A program made the position numbers and the translations under genes. This document shows positions 1-9,980 of a DNA stretch of 64,000 nt, one piece after another. This DNA comes from Streptomyces finlayi (GTDB lineage Bacteria > Actinomycetota > Actinomycetes > Streptomycetales > Streptomycetaceae), in contig NZ_CP045702.1 of the NCBI RefSeq assembly GCF_014216315.1, positions 1,240,001 through 1,304,000 on the forward strand, read 5' to 3'. The notes beneath the pieces are model-generated. The model made no database searches and was not told where the DNA came from. It was given only the letters and a program-made list of their open reading frames with translations. Within the stretch, counting starts at the first letter, position 1. Each line of letters starts with the position of its first letter.

Positions 1-709
1 CGGCAGGGTCGCCGTTCCGGCCCCGGCCGCCGCTCCAGCCGTGCGGACGGTCGGAGTACCGTGCGCTGCCGTCCGTTCGTTCCACGGCGGAGCTGCGCGC
101 GCGGTCCGGACGAACTTCGCCGTCCACCACGTCGGCGCCACCGGGAACGGACCGGAGCGAAGGCCGAGGGCCCGGCTGTCCGGGCAGGACTGCGGCCGGG
201 GAACGCGGGCGGCACTGCAGCCGCTGTGCGGCGCGGGCACCGACGGGGACGCCGGCGCTTCCGCGAGGGGCGCGACCGCGCCGGTGCCGGCCTGCGGGGT
301 CCCGGGCACGAGTCCCAGCCGTCCGAAGACGCAGGCGGCGTAAGCCCCGTCACGATCAACACGGTGACCGGCCCGCCGGGTCACGCCGCGGTGAGTCCGA
401 CAGTGCGACGCGCAGGGAACGTCGAGTGCGCCAACCGGGCCCAGTGGGGTGCCGACTCATCCCCTCGTACCGATCGAGCACTCGTCCCCACCGTGCCAGG
501 GCCTGTCCGCCCCCATAGCCCGCGCCTCCGACCACAGCCGAGAACCTCGGCGGAGACGGCACGAAGAGCAGCCCTGATTCCGCGTACGGCCGGCTCCCGC
601 GACCGGGCCGTGCGTCCTCACCGAAACCCTTCGGACCACTGTGTCCGCTCGAGAATCCCGCCGTCGTCCCTCCTTTCCCATCACACCGTCTTTGAACTGA
701 AAGGCAGTC
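1..709. other. Non-coding stretch upstream of the NPP1/SGNH gene
   Basis: The open frames here are GC-rich and share no recognisable family or motif. The only clear signal is the AAAGG ribosome-binding site just before the start at 710. No tRNA, repeat or transposase remnant was seen. Confidence 0.4.
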
Positions 710-3133
710 ATGCCCAGACTTCCCATGGGGCGCGGACCAGCGCGCCGCAAAACAGGCAGTACATCGATGTCAGGACGTGTCGGCAGACTCGGGAGCCTGG
801 CTCTCAGCGGTGCTGTTCTGGCTTCGCTCTCCGTGGTCGTGACAGCCGGTCAGGCCCTGGCCGATCCGCCGCAAGCCCTTCCCCTGAACGCTCCGGCGGC
901 CGACAGGAAATGGCAACCCGCCATGGACTACGACGTGAACGGCTGCTACGCCACACCGGCCATCGGCCCGGACGGAACACTGAACCCCGGCCTGAAAATG
1001 GGGGGAGCCGAGAACGGTCAATGCCGCGACGAGGTCGACCTGGACAACGACAACGCGTACTCGCGCTCGCGGTGCAACCAGAACGGCTGGTGCGCCTACA
1101 TGTACGGGCTCTACTTCGAGAAGGACCAGGTATCTCTGGGTATCGGGAGCGCCGGTCACACCCATGACTGGGAACACGTCATCGTCTGGGTCAACGAAGG
1201 CCTCGATCCTGACCGGCCGGCGTACGTATCGACATCGGCGCACGGGGACTACTCGACCCGCCCGGCTGAGGACGTCGCCTTCGAGGGAACCCACCCCAAG
1301 ATCGTCTATCACAAGGACGGGGGGTCCACACACGCCTTCCGCCTGGGCGACGCGGGCGAGGCACCCGAGAATCACAAGGGTGCCTGGCAGTATCCCGACC
1401 TGGTGGGCTGGGACGGCTACCCTCCCGACATCCGCGACAAGATGGTCGACCACGACTGGGGCGACGCGCGTCTGGCCCTCAGCGACACGGGCGACTCGTT
1501 CATGAACGACCTGGAGAAGGCCCAGCCCGAAGGTATCCAGTTCAACCCCGGTGAGGACTACGTCCCGCCGAGGAGCGACGACCCCGACACGCCGACGCTC
1601 CCTGACCTGAGAATCATGCCTCTGGGTGACTCGATCACCTATGGCGTCGGCAGTTCGACAAATGCCGGTTACCGCAGGCCTCTCCAGTACCTGCTGAAGA
1701 TGCTGTCCCCCACCGTCTCCTTGAACATGGTCGGCACAAGACAGTCCGGACCGTCGGGCATGGACCGTGATCACGAAGGAGTGTCCGGCGACCGGATCGC
1801 GTCCATCGCTCAGCGGGCGTCGTGCTCGGTCACGAAGTACAAGCCCAATGTCGTCGCCCTTCATGCCGGCACCAACGACATGCGTGACGAGTTCGTGGGG
1901 GATCTGTCCTCCGCGCCGGAACGCCTGGCTGTTCTGATCGACCAGGTCGTCAGCGCATCGCCGCAGGCCACCGTTTTGGTGGCGACCCTCGTGCCCGCGA
2001 CGAAGGCCAACCTGCAGCCGAGGATCGACGCCTACAACGCCGAGATCCGTCAGGTTGTCGAGCAGCGCCGCAACCGGGGATGGCACGTGCGTCTGGTGGA
2101 CATGAGCGCCCTGGTAAAACCTGAGGACCTGTCCCAGCCGGCTCATCCCGGAGACAACGGATACCTCAAGATGGCGGTGGGCTGGGCAGGAGCGATCCTG
2201 GACGCCCATGAGGACGGGTGGTTGCAGGATCCTGCCGAACCGATCGCGGACAGGGCCTGCTCGAGCGACGAAACCGACGACGATGTGGACGTCCCGCTGG
2301 GTGACGGGTGGCGGGCTCTGGGAGTGATCGCTCCCGGTATGGACTCCCCCACGGGACGCACCGACATCGTCGAGCTCGACGGCGACGACCGGGGCGACTA
2401 CGTGCGGATCGCGAACGACGGATCGGTACGAGCGGCCCTCAACACACCCGGATCCGTACCGGGCAAGCCCGACTGGGTGGAGCAGGGAACCATCTCCCCA
2501 GGACGCGGCCACTCCGCCGAAGCCGTCCGCTTCGCCGACGTGACCGGCGACGGACGCGACGACTACCTCCTGGTCGGCACGGAAGGATCGGTACGAGCCT
2601 GGCAGAACAACGGCCCCGGAGCAGCCGACGGCCCCTACCACTGGACCGACCTGGGAATCATCGCCCCCGGAGTCAGCGGCACCACCCGCGAAGCGCTCCG
2701 CTTCGCCGACGTCGACGGCGACGGACGCGACGACTACCTGCGCACCAGCGACTCCGGAGCAGTCCACGCCTACCTCAACACACCCACCAGCGCAGGAGCC
2801 ATCCACTGGACGGAACACCTGCACTGGGCACCCGGAGTCTCCTACGGCACCCGCGACAAACTCCGGCTCGCCGACGTCAACGGCGACCGACGAGCCGACT
2901 ACCTGATGGTCGACAGCACCGGACGAACCCACGCCTACATCAACGACGGAGGAGGCGGAGCCGGCGGCTTCACCCCCTACCTGAACTTCGCAAGCCCTAC
3001 TTCTGCCCTGCCTGGGGCAAAGACGACCTTCCGTGACATCAGCGGCGACGGAAAAGCCGACTACGTCACCATTTACGACGGAGGATCTGTCAGCGCCTGG
3101 CTCAACAGGGGCGGAAACATCGGCGGCATCTAG
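710..3133 (+). CDS. Secreted NPP1-like / SGNH hydrolase / VCBS-repeat protein
   Basis: An 807-aa secreted multidomain protein. An N-terminal signal peptide (hydrophobic segment about residues 28-48, probable cleavage after ALA) leads into an NPP1/NLP-like domain with GHTHDWE near residue 150, close to the family heptapeptide GHRHDWE. An SGNH/GDSL hydrolase follows, with GDSIT near 306, HAGTND near 385 and a catalytic-His block HPGDNGY near 478. From about 530 to the end there are four VCBS/FG-GAP units with calcium-binding-like DxDGDG motifs. The start at 710 has AAAGG five bases upstream. NLP proteins act on membranes or cell surfaces and SGNH enzymes hydrolyse esters; the substrate here is unknown. 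The next gene has the same last two modules, and 680 bp of the repeat region is apparently identical between them, pointing to recent duplication or gene conversion. Confidence 0.85.
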   Translation: MPRLPMGRGPARRKTGSTSMSGRVGRLGSLALSGAVLASLSVVVTAGQALADPPQALPLNAPAADRKWQPAMDYDVNGCYATPAIGPDGTLNPGLKMGGAENGQCRDEVDLDNDNAYSRSRCNQNGWCAYMYGLYFEKDQVSLGIGSAGHTHDWEHVIVWVNEGLDPDRPAYVSTSAHGDYSTRPAEDVAFEGTHPKIVYHKDGGSTHAFRLGDAGEAPENHKGAWQYPDLVGWDGYPPDIRDKMVDHDWGDARLALSDTGDSFMNDLEKAQPEGIQFNPGEDYVPPRSDDPDTPTLPDLRIMPLGDSITYGVGSSTNAGYRRPLQYLLKMLSPTVSLNMVGTRQSGPSGMDRDHEGVSGDRIASIAQRASCSVTKYKPNVVALHAGTNDMRDEFVGDLSSAPERLAVLIDQVVSASPQATVLVATLVPATKANLQPRIDAYNAEIRQVVEQRRNRGWHVRLVDMSALVKPEDLSQPAHPGDNGYLKMAVGWAGAILDAHEDGWLQDPAEPIADRACSSDETDDDVDVPLGDGWRALGVIAPGMDSPTGRTDIVELDGDDRGDYVRIANDGSVRAALNTPGSVPGKPDWVEQGTISPGRGHSAEAVRFADVTGDGRDDYLLVGTEGSVRAWQNNGPGAADGPYHWTDLGIIAPGVSGTTREALRFADVDGDGRDDYLRTSDSGAVHAYLNTPTSAGAIHWTEHLHWAPGVSYGTRDKLRLADVNGDRRADYLMVDSTGRTHAYINDGGGGAGGFTPYLNFASPTSALPGAKTTFRDISGDGKADYVTIYDGGSVSAWLNRGGNIGGI
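2297..2976 (+). repeat. 680-bp direct repeat, copy 1 (VCBS region)
   Basis: Reading the two loci side by side, this block matches 5255-5934 base for base at a constant offset of 2958. It begins just inside the VCBS region, at the codons for LGDGWRALG, and ends before the last repeat unit. The flanking SGNH regions are clearly diverged, so the identity is local. Confidence 0.9.
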
Positions 3134-3427
3134 TCGAAGCGTGAGAACCGAGGTGCGAGTCGAACAACGCACAAACGGGGCACGGTGACTGTCCGCCAGG
3201 CCAACCGGGCCGGCGCTCCACCGGGAGTGACCGGCAGGCTGGGAGCTTTTCGCGCCGAGGGGGGAGGGCCGCTCAGCTGCGCCCTTCCCCTCGGCGCACC
3301 CAGCCGAAGCAACCCGGATTCCGCGACATGGTTTTTCATTTCACATGCCGCCGGCAGGTTTCACTCCGGAAACCAAACGGGTTGCGGAACGCTGGAAAAC
3401 ACACAGCCATCCACAGGAAGAATGAGA

Positions 3428-6097
3428 ATGTTCGACATCGCGAGCAGAACAGCCGCGGTCAGAGTCCTGACCGTCCTGCTCATCCTGTCCGCAATGGCGG
3501 TCGGTGGGACGAATTTCGCGCCACCAGCCTCCGCCGCAGACGCCGACTACCACAGCCTGGCCGAGAATGCACGACCCGACTGGATGCGGGATCTGCCCGA
3601 TGAATCCAGTCTGGCAGAGCTTTCAGTTCCAGGAACGCATGACACCCTCGCCGTGTACGGCGGCTCGATCACCGAAACCCAGGAAAGTCATCACAACGAC
3701 GACGGCATAGGGGGGGATGAGATCGGATTTCAGCTGGGAGCCGGAATCCGGGCCCTGGACATCAGGGTGCGCATCGTCAGCGGGGAGGACAACAAAGCAA
3801 GGTTCGCGATCCATCACGGCGCCGTCTACCAGAACGCAAACTTCGACGACGTGTTGCGCGAGGCCCGCACGTTTCTGAACGCACATCCAGAAGAAACCAT
3901 CCTGCTGAACCTGAAAGCGGAGTGCGACGGCGGCAACTGCAAGGACGACGACCCCTGCACGACCTGCGACACCGACCTCGATCAGCGACGGCAGCAGATC
4001 TTCAACGACTACCGAAACGAAAACCCAGGACTTTTCTGGTCCCCGTCTGCAGCAGGCACAGGAGACGTGGAGATCCCCACCCTGGGAGAAGTCCGGGGAA
4101 AAATAACCCTTGTGAATTTCGTAAGCCCCCAGGGGGGAAACTACGGAAACTACGGGATGGAGCAACTGAATTATGCAACATGGGCCGTAGAGTCGGGAAA
4201 ATCTCCGAACTGCTACGTCCAGAACACTTACAAGGTGACTACGATCGCCGACATCAATGACAAATGGGAACTCGCGCACGACCTCTTGGGGGTGACCAAC
4301 CGACCGAACGACTGCCGAGACCCGCTCAAGCCGAATGACGACAAAATGTACCTAAACTTCACCAGTGCCTCCACTGGCGCATATCCGTCGACAGTGGCCG
4401 GCGGCACGCCTACGGCAACCGGGGTCAACGGATTCCTCTACCAGTGCCTCACCGGACAGAACAATCGTTGTGACACTCAGTCCGTCCGCCGGACAGGCGT
4501 GGTGATGATGGACTACCCGGGCGACGGACTGGTAGGCGAGATCATCCGGCGCAATTACTGGCTCGCGGACCGGGACATCCGCCTGATGCCACTGGGTGAC
4601 TCGATCACTCAGGGATCGGGCAGCTCGACCAACTCCGGATACCGGGCTCCTCTGTGGGAAATGCTGAACGGCACGGCGAAGACCGTGGATTTCGTCGGGT
4701 CGCGCCAGCTCGGATCGCTTCAAGACCGTGACCACCAAGGCCAGTCCGGCCGTCGGATCGATGAGATCGCACAGAACGCGGCGTGTGACGTCCCCTCGCG
4801 CCGCCCCAATGTCGTCACGCTCCACGCCGGCACCAACGACATGAACCAGGAACACGATCTCACCGATGCCCCAGCCCGCATGGGGGCGCTCATCGACCAG
4901 ATCCTGCGTGCGGCTCCCGAGACGACCGTCCTGGTGGCTTCGGTCATCCCGGCCTCGAAAGCGGGCCTTCAGCCCCGGATCGACGCCTTCAACCAAGCAC
5001 TCACCCCGCTCGTACAGGAACGAAGTGCGGCGGGTGAACACGTCGCACTGGTGGACATGAGCGCCGTCACGACAGCGGATCTTCCCGACGGGGTCCATCC
5101 GAACGACGCCGGTTACGCCAAGATGGCTCGCGCATACTTCCGCGGCATCCGCCAGGCCGAGCAGGCGGGCTGGATCCAGCCCGCCGTACAGGGCACCAAC
5201 GTGTTCTGCCCCCCTGTCGCGACCGACGGCGACCAGGACGAGGACGGCACGGCCCTGGGTGACGGGTGGCGGGCTCTGGGAGTGATCGCTCCCGGTATGG
5301 ACTCCCCCACGGGACGCACCGACATCGTCGAGCTCGACGGCGACGACCGGGGCGACTACGTGCGGATCGCGAACGACGGATCGGTACGAGCGGCCCTCAA
5401 CACACCCGGATCCGTACCGGGCAAGCCCGACTGGGTGGAGCAGGGAACCATCTCCCCAGGACGCGGCCACTCCGCCGAAGCCGTCCGCTTCGCCGACGTG
5501 ACCGGCGACGGACGCGACGACTACCTCCTGGTCGGCACGGAAGGATCGGTACGAGCCTGGCAGAACAACGGCCCCGGAGCAGCCGACGGCCCCTACCACT
5601 GGACCGACCTGGGAATCATCGCCCCCGGAGTCAGCGGCACCACCCGCGAAGCGCTCCGCTTCGCCGACGTCGACGGCGACGGACGCGACGACTACCTGCG
5701 CACCAGCGACTCCGGAGCAGTCCACGCCTACCTCAACACACCCACCAGCGCAGGAGCCATCCACTGGACGGAACACCTGCACTGGGCACCCGGAGTCTCC
5801 TACGGCACCCGCGACAAACTCCGGCTCGCCGACGTCAACGGCGACCGACGAGCCGACTACCTGATGGTCGACAGCACCGGACGAACCCACGCCTACATCA
5901 ACGACGGAGGAGGCGGAGCCGGCGGCTTCACCCCTCACATGAACTACTCCGCCGGCTACGGTGACAGCTATCCGGGCGAGCACGTCACCTTCCGCGACAT
6001 CAGTGGCGACGGCAAGGCCGACTGTGTTGTGATCTATGACGCCGGCTCCGTCCGCGCCTGGCTCAACAGGGGCGGAAACCTCCCCGGCACGGCGTAG
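3428..6097 (+). CDS. Secreted PI-PLC X / SGNH hydrolase / VCBS-repeat protein
   Basis: An 889-aa protein. The ATG at 3428 has AGGAAG seven bases upstream; ATG 3422 is a weaker alternative. A signal peptide (hydrophobic about residues 13-30, PPASA cleavage region) precedes a phosphatidylinositol-specific phospholipase C X domain at about 60-380. Its signatures are VPGTHDTL (first catalytic His near 71), an ALDIRVR segment and HHG (second His near 129). An SGNH hydrolase follows: GDSIT near 390, HAGTND near 466, VHPNDAGY near 557. The last 285 residues are VCBS/FG-GAP units. The predicted role is lipid or ester hydrolysis outside the cell. The gene sits about 300 bp behind its paralogue and differs mainly in its first module, so the pair reads as module swapping on a shared scaffold. 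Confidence 0.88.
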   Translation: MFDIASRTAAVRVLTVLLILSAMAVGGTNFAPPASAADADYHSLAENARPDWMRDLPDESSLAELSVPGTHDTLAVYGGSITETQESHHNDDGIGGDEIGFQLGAGIRALDIRVRIVSGEDNKARFAIHHGAVYQNANFDDVLREARTFLNAHPEETILLNLKAECDGGNCKDDDPCTTCDTDLDQRRQQIFNDYRNENPGLFWSPSAAGTGDVEIPTLGEVRGKITLVNFVSPQGGNYGNYGMEQLNYATWAVESGKSPNCYVQNTYKVTTIADINDKWELAHDLLGVTNRPNDCRDPLKPNDDKMYLNFTSASTGAYPSTVAGGTPTATGVNGFLYQCLTGQNNRCDTQSVRRTGVVMMDYPGDGLVGEIIRRNYWLADRDIRLMPLGDSITQGSGSSTNSGYRAPLWEMLNGTAKTVDFVGSRQLGSLQDRDHQGQSGRRIDEIAQNAACDVPSRRPNVVTLHAGTNDMNQEHDLTDAPARMGALIDQILRAAPETTVLVASVIPASKAGLQPRIDAFNQALTPLVQERSAAGEHVALVDMSAVTTADLPDGVHPNDAGYAKMARAYFRGIRQAEQAGWIQPAVQGTNVFCPPVATDGDQDEDGTALGDGWRALGVIAPGMDSPTGRTDIVELDGDDRGDYVRIANDGSVRAALNTPGSVPGKPDWVEQGTISPGRGHSAEAVRFADVTGDGRDDYLLVGTEGSVRAWQNNGPGAADGPYHWTDLGIIAPGVSGTTREALRFADVDGDGRDDYLRTSDSGAVHAYLNTPTSAGAIHWTEHLHWAPGVSYGTRDKLRLADVNGDRRADYLMVDSTGRTHAYINDGGGGAGGFTPHMNYSAGYGDSYPGEHVTFRDISGDGKADCVVIYDAGSVRAWLNRGGNLPGTA
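5255..5934 (+). repeat. 680-bp direct repeat, copy 2 (VCBS region)
   Basis: Second copy of the block at 2297-2976, with the same orientation and frame. It could recombine with copy 1, which would delete 2958 bp and fuse the two genes into one hybrid. Confidence 0.9.
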
Positions 6098-6417
6098 GTC
6101 GCGGCGCGGTGATGCCAGGGGCCGGTCGTGTCGGTGGTGCGGGATGAACTCGACGCGTTGCGCATCGCACTCGCGCACCCCAATACGACAGGGCGGGCCA
6201 TGGGAGTCACGGTAAAGGACTGACCGGTTTCCCGGCCGGGAACGGATGAAGCAGTACCACCAGGATCCGTCTTCGGACGGATCCCGTCCGGAGCGAAAAC
6301 GACGCGAGACAGACCGCTACTTGGTGACACGTAGCAGTCTGTCGACGTCGGCACTCCCTGCCTGGCCGACCTGCTCTCGGCCACCACCCGACCGCGGGCC
6401 GATCGTCGGCGGGCGGC

Positions 6418-7143
6418 ATGGCGAAGTGGCGCATGCACTCGTCCCGCTGCCCGTCGTCCCGCTTGACCGCGAACGTCCACGCCAGCCTGGCCGTCTGCCG
6501 GTGAACTCGCACCTCGGAGAACGGTTTCGATCCGCCACCGCATTCGTATGCAGGCCCGCTCCGCGGTGATGGACTTCTCCGGGGCCGACCGGCACGCGGC
6601 GGCGGTGGACGGCCTCGGACGGCGCTACGAGCTCCCCCTGGCGGGACTGTTCACCCATTGGTACCGGGCCCTGCGCGTCGCGGAGACCGGGACCTTCGAG
6701 AAAGCAGAGGCCGCCTGCCGTGCCGCCGCGGCCGGCCTCGATGGCGCCGGCATGCCCGGTCTGGAGCGTGGGCTGCTGCCGCTGACGCTGCTCTGCCTGC
6801 GCATGCGGCACGGAGAGCCGTACGGAAGTGACCCGGACGCCGACTGGGGTCCGCACGAGCCGTGGGTCACGCCCCTGCGTCTCCTGGAGGACGGGCGTCA
6901 CACCGAGGCGGGAAAGCTCCTGCGTAAGCTGCCGGACCCGCCTCGGGTCTGCTGTCGGAGGCTCTTTGGTACCTGACGGCGCGAGCCGCGATCAGTGTGT
7001 CCGACCACGCCACGATGGAACGTGCCCCCACCGCGCTCGCTCCCGCGTCGGAGGAACTCGCCGGTGCGGGAGGAAGCGCCATGCTGAGCGTGGGCCCGGA
7101 AAAGGTCTGGCTGGACGGGCTCGCCACCGCGTTGAGGGTGTGA
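6418..7143 (+). pseudogene. Decayed 3' part of a BTAD/AfsR-type regulator
   Basis: Pieces of one protein lie in three frames. A first piece at 6418 resembles the MA-W-R-HS segment of the BTAD regulator middle. The main piece at 6548-6976 (142 aa) contains DFSGADRHAAAVDGL, RYELPLAGLF and LLRKLPDPP. After a frameshift near 6950, the tail ALWYLTARAAISV through EELAGAGGSAML resembles the ends of many Streptomyces BTAD regulators. The N-terminal DNA-binding and P-loop domains are absent. Family assignment comes from remembered sequence patterns, so it is moderate. No functional product is expected. Confidence 0.6.
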
Positions 7144-7573
7144 GGGTCCGACCGGGTGTCTTCCCTCATCCGTGCGCCCGGCACCGCGGTACCGGGCGCC
7201 TACCGGACGCGGAAGGAAGTGAACGCTCGTTGATCCGGTGACCGAAATGGTTGTCCCCGACGCCCTCGGGCGGCACGGGAGCGGCAGGCCGCATCGCAAT
7301 CTGGTTCCCCTGCGCCGAAGGTGCCCTGCAAGGCCGTCAGGGGTCGAGCCGGAGCGGCGGAACGGCGCGTTGCGGTCCCGCGGCCTCGGACACGGCGGTT
7401 CGCCTTTCGCATCCCGGTGTTAGGGACGGGCGTCTGACGCGGGGACCGCGGCAGGGCCGCACGCGGCGGCAGAACTTGACCGTCCACAGAAGGGGGTGGC
7501 GCGGCGTGGTTCCGTGGTGCCGGTGCACGTTTCGGGAATCGGGTGGTGCGCCGTGGGACGTGCGCGGACGCGC
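7144..7573. other. Intergenic, nothing recognised
   Basis: Overlapping GC-rich frames occur on both strands, none with a convincing start, ribosome-binding site or motif. The stretch lies between the regulator remnant and the 3' end of the ECF sigma gene. Confidence 0.4.
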
Positions 7574-8146
7574 TCAGGTGTGGGTGACATCGCGGGCTCG
7601 GAGGACGGTGCGCAGGGTGCGCAGAGCGTAGTGACTGCGCGATTTGACGGTGCCGGCGGGGACATTGAGGTGTTCGGCGGCCTGGGCGACGGTGTAGCCG
7701 TGGTGGTGGAGAAGGGTGATGACTTCCCGGTGCGTGGGAGAGAGCTCGTCGAGAGCACCGAGGACGATCTGCGTGGTGAGGACGCGGTCGACGGCGTCTT
7801 CCACGGGAATATCAAGATTGTCGGTGGTATGCGTCTCGGGCGGACGGATGGCCCGGTTGCGGTGGTGATCGATGGACAGATTGCGCACCACGGTGAAGAG
7901 CCAAGGGCGGATGGTGAGAGGGTCGGTGGGAGTGGCGGAGAAGTGTTTCCAAGCACGGACAGCGGCTTCCTGGAAGAAGTCCTCGGCCCTGTGCCAGTCG
8001 CCACTGGTGAGACGTACCCCGTACCGCAAGAGGGCGGTGGCGTGGTGCTGGTAGACGGCGGCTACGAAGCCCTCGCGTTGCCCCGGGTACGTGCAGGAGG
8101 CACCGTCATCGGTCGCCGGCGTTCCAAGTGGCGAAATCGGCCTCAT
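7574..8146 (-). CDS. ECF RNA polymerase sigma factor
   Basis: A sigma-70 family group 4 factor of 190 aa from ATG 8146; the frame stays open 21 codons further upstream, but AAGGGTG precedes 8146. Region 2 is visible as FVAAVYQHHATALLRYGVRL, then AEDFFQEAAVRAW and RPWLFTVVRNLSIDHHR. Region 4 follows as LDELSPTHREVITLLHHHGY and AQAAEHLNVPAGTVKSR, a typical helix-turn-helix. It would direct RNA polymerase to a small stress or surface regulon. No zinc-finger anti-sigma gene is visible on either side, so its control is unclear. Both neighbouring loci are decayed, which suggests an accessory factor. Confidence 0.9.
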   Translation of the reverse strand: MRPISPLGTPATDDGASCTYPGQREGFVAAVYQHHATALLRYGVRLTSGDWHRAEDFFQEAAVRAWKHFSATPTDPLTIRPWLFTVVRNLSIDHHRNRAIRPPETHTTDNLDIPVEDAVDRVLTTQIVLGALDELSPTHREVITLLHHHGYTVAQAAEHLNVPAGTVKSRSHYALRTLRTVLRARDVTHT

Positions 8147-8469
8147 GGTGGGACACCCTTTGTTTCGTCGGTGAGAAGGTGTGCACTCGCGGTCGTCGGT
8201 GTGCGGCACCGCAGCGCACGGGACGGTGCCGACGCGTACCGGCCCCCCGGATGCCGTTGCCTACGCCGTGCTGTGCCGTGCTGTGCTGTGCTGCGCCGGG
8301 AACATGACCGGCGACGTGGAGCGTGGTGGACCGCTCCGGGCGGAAGCCACCGCAGGGGCCGCAGGCGCGCTGGAACTGTTCGGCACGGCCCGGTCCGGCC
8401 CCTGCGGCCCGATGAGGTGACGTGCGGGTGCCGTCGCGGGAACCACAGGTACCGAAGGAGCCGCCGGGC

Positions 8470-8869
8470 ATCACCGAGCCTTTTCGGCGTTGCCTTCCCA
8501 GGTGCGGATGGCTCCCGCGATGGACGTCATCCGGTTCGGGCCGATGCGTGGTCTGCGGAAGAATGCCGGGACTTCGGCCGAACCATGCCTCGCTCGACGG
8601 GTGCGCGGGCTTGGACGAGCGTGTGGTTGACGGTCCGCTGGTGGGCGGGGTGGCCGCCTCTCCGAGGCCGTGCGGCAGCGCCACGGCGAAGCAACCGGCG
8701 TAGGCCGCGGCGATCCGCTCCTCCGGGCTGGTCCTTCCGTTCGCCTGCTCGGCGCGCGACAGCCACGACACCGGCCGGTCGACGGTGCCGGAGGAGCCGA
8801 AGTGACGACGCCGCCTCCGTCGAACAGGTCGCCCTCGCAGACCGTGTGTGCTGAGCGCGTGGTTGCCAC
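8470..8869 (-). pseudogene. Frameshifted OsmC-like peroxidase gene
   Basis: The GTG at 8869 has AAAGGA seven bases upstream and begins VATTRSAHTVCEGDLFDG, as in OsmC/Ohr-type proteins. The reading then shifts to another frame for VSWLSRAEQANGRTSPEE and ERIAAAYAGCFAVALPHGL, which holds the conserved Cys of the first CxxC-like catalytic position. The 3' part is scattered over further frames. OsmC proteins reduce organic hydroperoxides with a Cys pair. At least two frameshifts make this copy non-functional unless the sequence is wrong. Confidence 0.7.
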
Positions 8870-9579
8870 GATGGGTCCTTTTCTCTTGCCGTGCGGAGAG
8901 GGAAGTCCGGGGAACCCGACGTCGCGGCTGCGGCCCGTGCGACCGGTCGCTCCGCGCAGCCCCACGGTCGGCTCGTGCTCCGCCTCCGCAGATCCTGCTG
9001 GAGAACCGGCCGGCGGACATCGGCTGATCGACCTATGTCGCTGGTCTACCCGCCTCGACGGGGAACGTCATGAACAGCGGGTGCGCACCGGGTCGGAGGC
9101 GGAGGGAAACCGTGCGTGCCACGCGTTCGCGGGCAGGACGACACCGTCCGGACCCGGGAGACCGATGGCGGTGGCCCCGCCCTCCCGCGTCGGTTCCGCG
9201 GGCAGTCGCCCGTTTCGAGGGCGTCATGTCGGTGCTCGAGCCCGCGGCGACAAGGATCAGGGGCTCGCGTTCGTGCCGGACGAGGCGACCCGGCTCCGGT
9301 TGGCCTCCGGCGGGCACCGGGGCTCCGACAGCGGCTGATGGGTGGTCATGCGCAAAAACTTGCCGACGAGCACCGCCCGGCCTTCCCGGTCGAGTTCGGT
9401 CACCGAAGGTGCCCTGTGCGACGACCGTTTCCCCCCTCGAAAGCGGTCAGGGCACCACTCGGAGAGCCACCCCAATACCGCTCCGCCCATGTCAGTAATG
9501 CCCTGGGCGGATCTTCGGGGCCGACCGTCCGGTCGACCGAACGCCATACCTGCTGGCCCCGACGGACCCGATGAAACGG
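8870..9579. other. Probably decayed DNA, nothing assigned
   Basis: Several minus-strand frames between about 9030 and 9580 have protein-like composition, but no family could be named and no start with a ribosome-binding site was convincing. Given the broken genes on both sides, this is probably older decayed coding sequence. Confidence 0.35.
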
Positions 9580-9980
9580 GAAGCCTTGCGCACTCCGCCC
9601 AGACCGTCTTCCCTGGCCCGGGGGTGGTCGCGCAGGCGCCAGTCAGCGGCGAGCGCGTCAACGAGGAGCACTCTGCGGCCTCCGCCCTCGTCCGGATCGG
9701 GAGCCGGTCGCGCCAACCGGGCGGGGTGAAGGTCGGTCGGTCACCGCGATTCGGACGACGCCCAGGCTCTCGTGGTGGGAAAGGGGCGGGCGAAGCCCCC
9801 TGCGGGGACGCCGTGGAGGACGGCGTGCACGGCGAGTGCGGCGACGAACGGGAGCCGGGCGAGGCCGGCTCGGTCCTCGACGACGGTGACACCGCGGGAC
9901 TCGAAGGCGGTGCGGGGGTTGGCTACGACCGGGAAGCCGCCAGGAAAGGCGTCCTGGTGCACGATGGTCACGCCACCCAC
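9580..9980 (-). pseudogene. Broken RsbW-like anti-sigma ATPase (HATPase_c_2)
   Basis: Fragments in different minus-strand frames line up with the small ATP-binding proteins common in Streptomyces. An N-box-like ALAVHAVLHGVPAGGF ends near 9810. LGVVRIAVTD lies in a second frame, RRVLLVDALAADWRLRDHP in a third, and the usual ending PGPGKTVWAECA in a fourth. The order and spacing fit the family (N-box, beta strand, G2 region, C-terminal KTVW). Such proteins normally bind and hold sigma or anti-anti-sigma factors. No continuous frame remains. Confidence 0.5.

Noticed and set aside
770..3172. 800-aa open frame on the minus strand opposite the NPP1/SGNH gene
   Set aside because: It is an antisense shadow: Val/Gly/Asp-rich translation produced by high third-position GC, with no motif or start site, and its copy recurs opposite the second gene.
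6128..6200. Possible transposase N-terminus (VRDELDALRIAL)
   Set aside because: Only about a dozen residues look like IS transposase starts; too short to support a feature.
8265..8300. GTGCTGT-type short tandem repeat
   Set aside because: Only a few imperfect units in GC-rich DNA; no sign of function.
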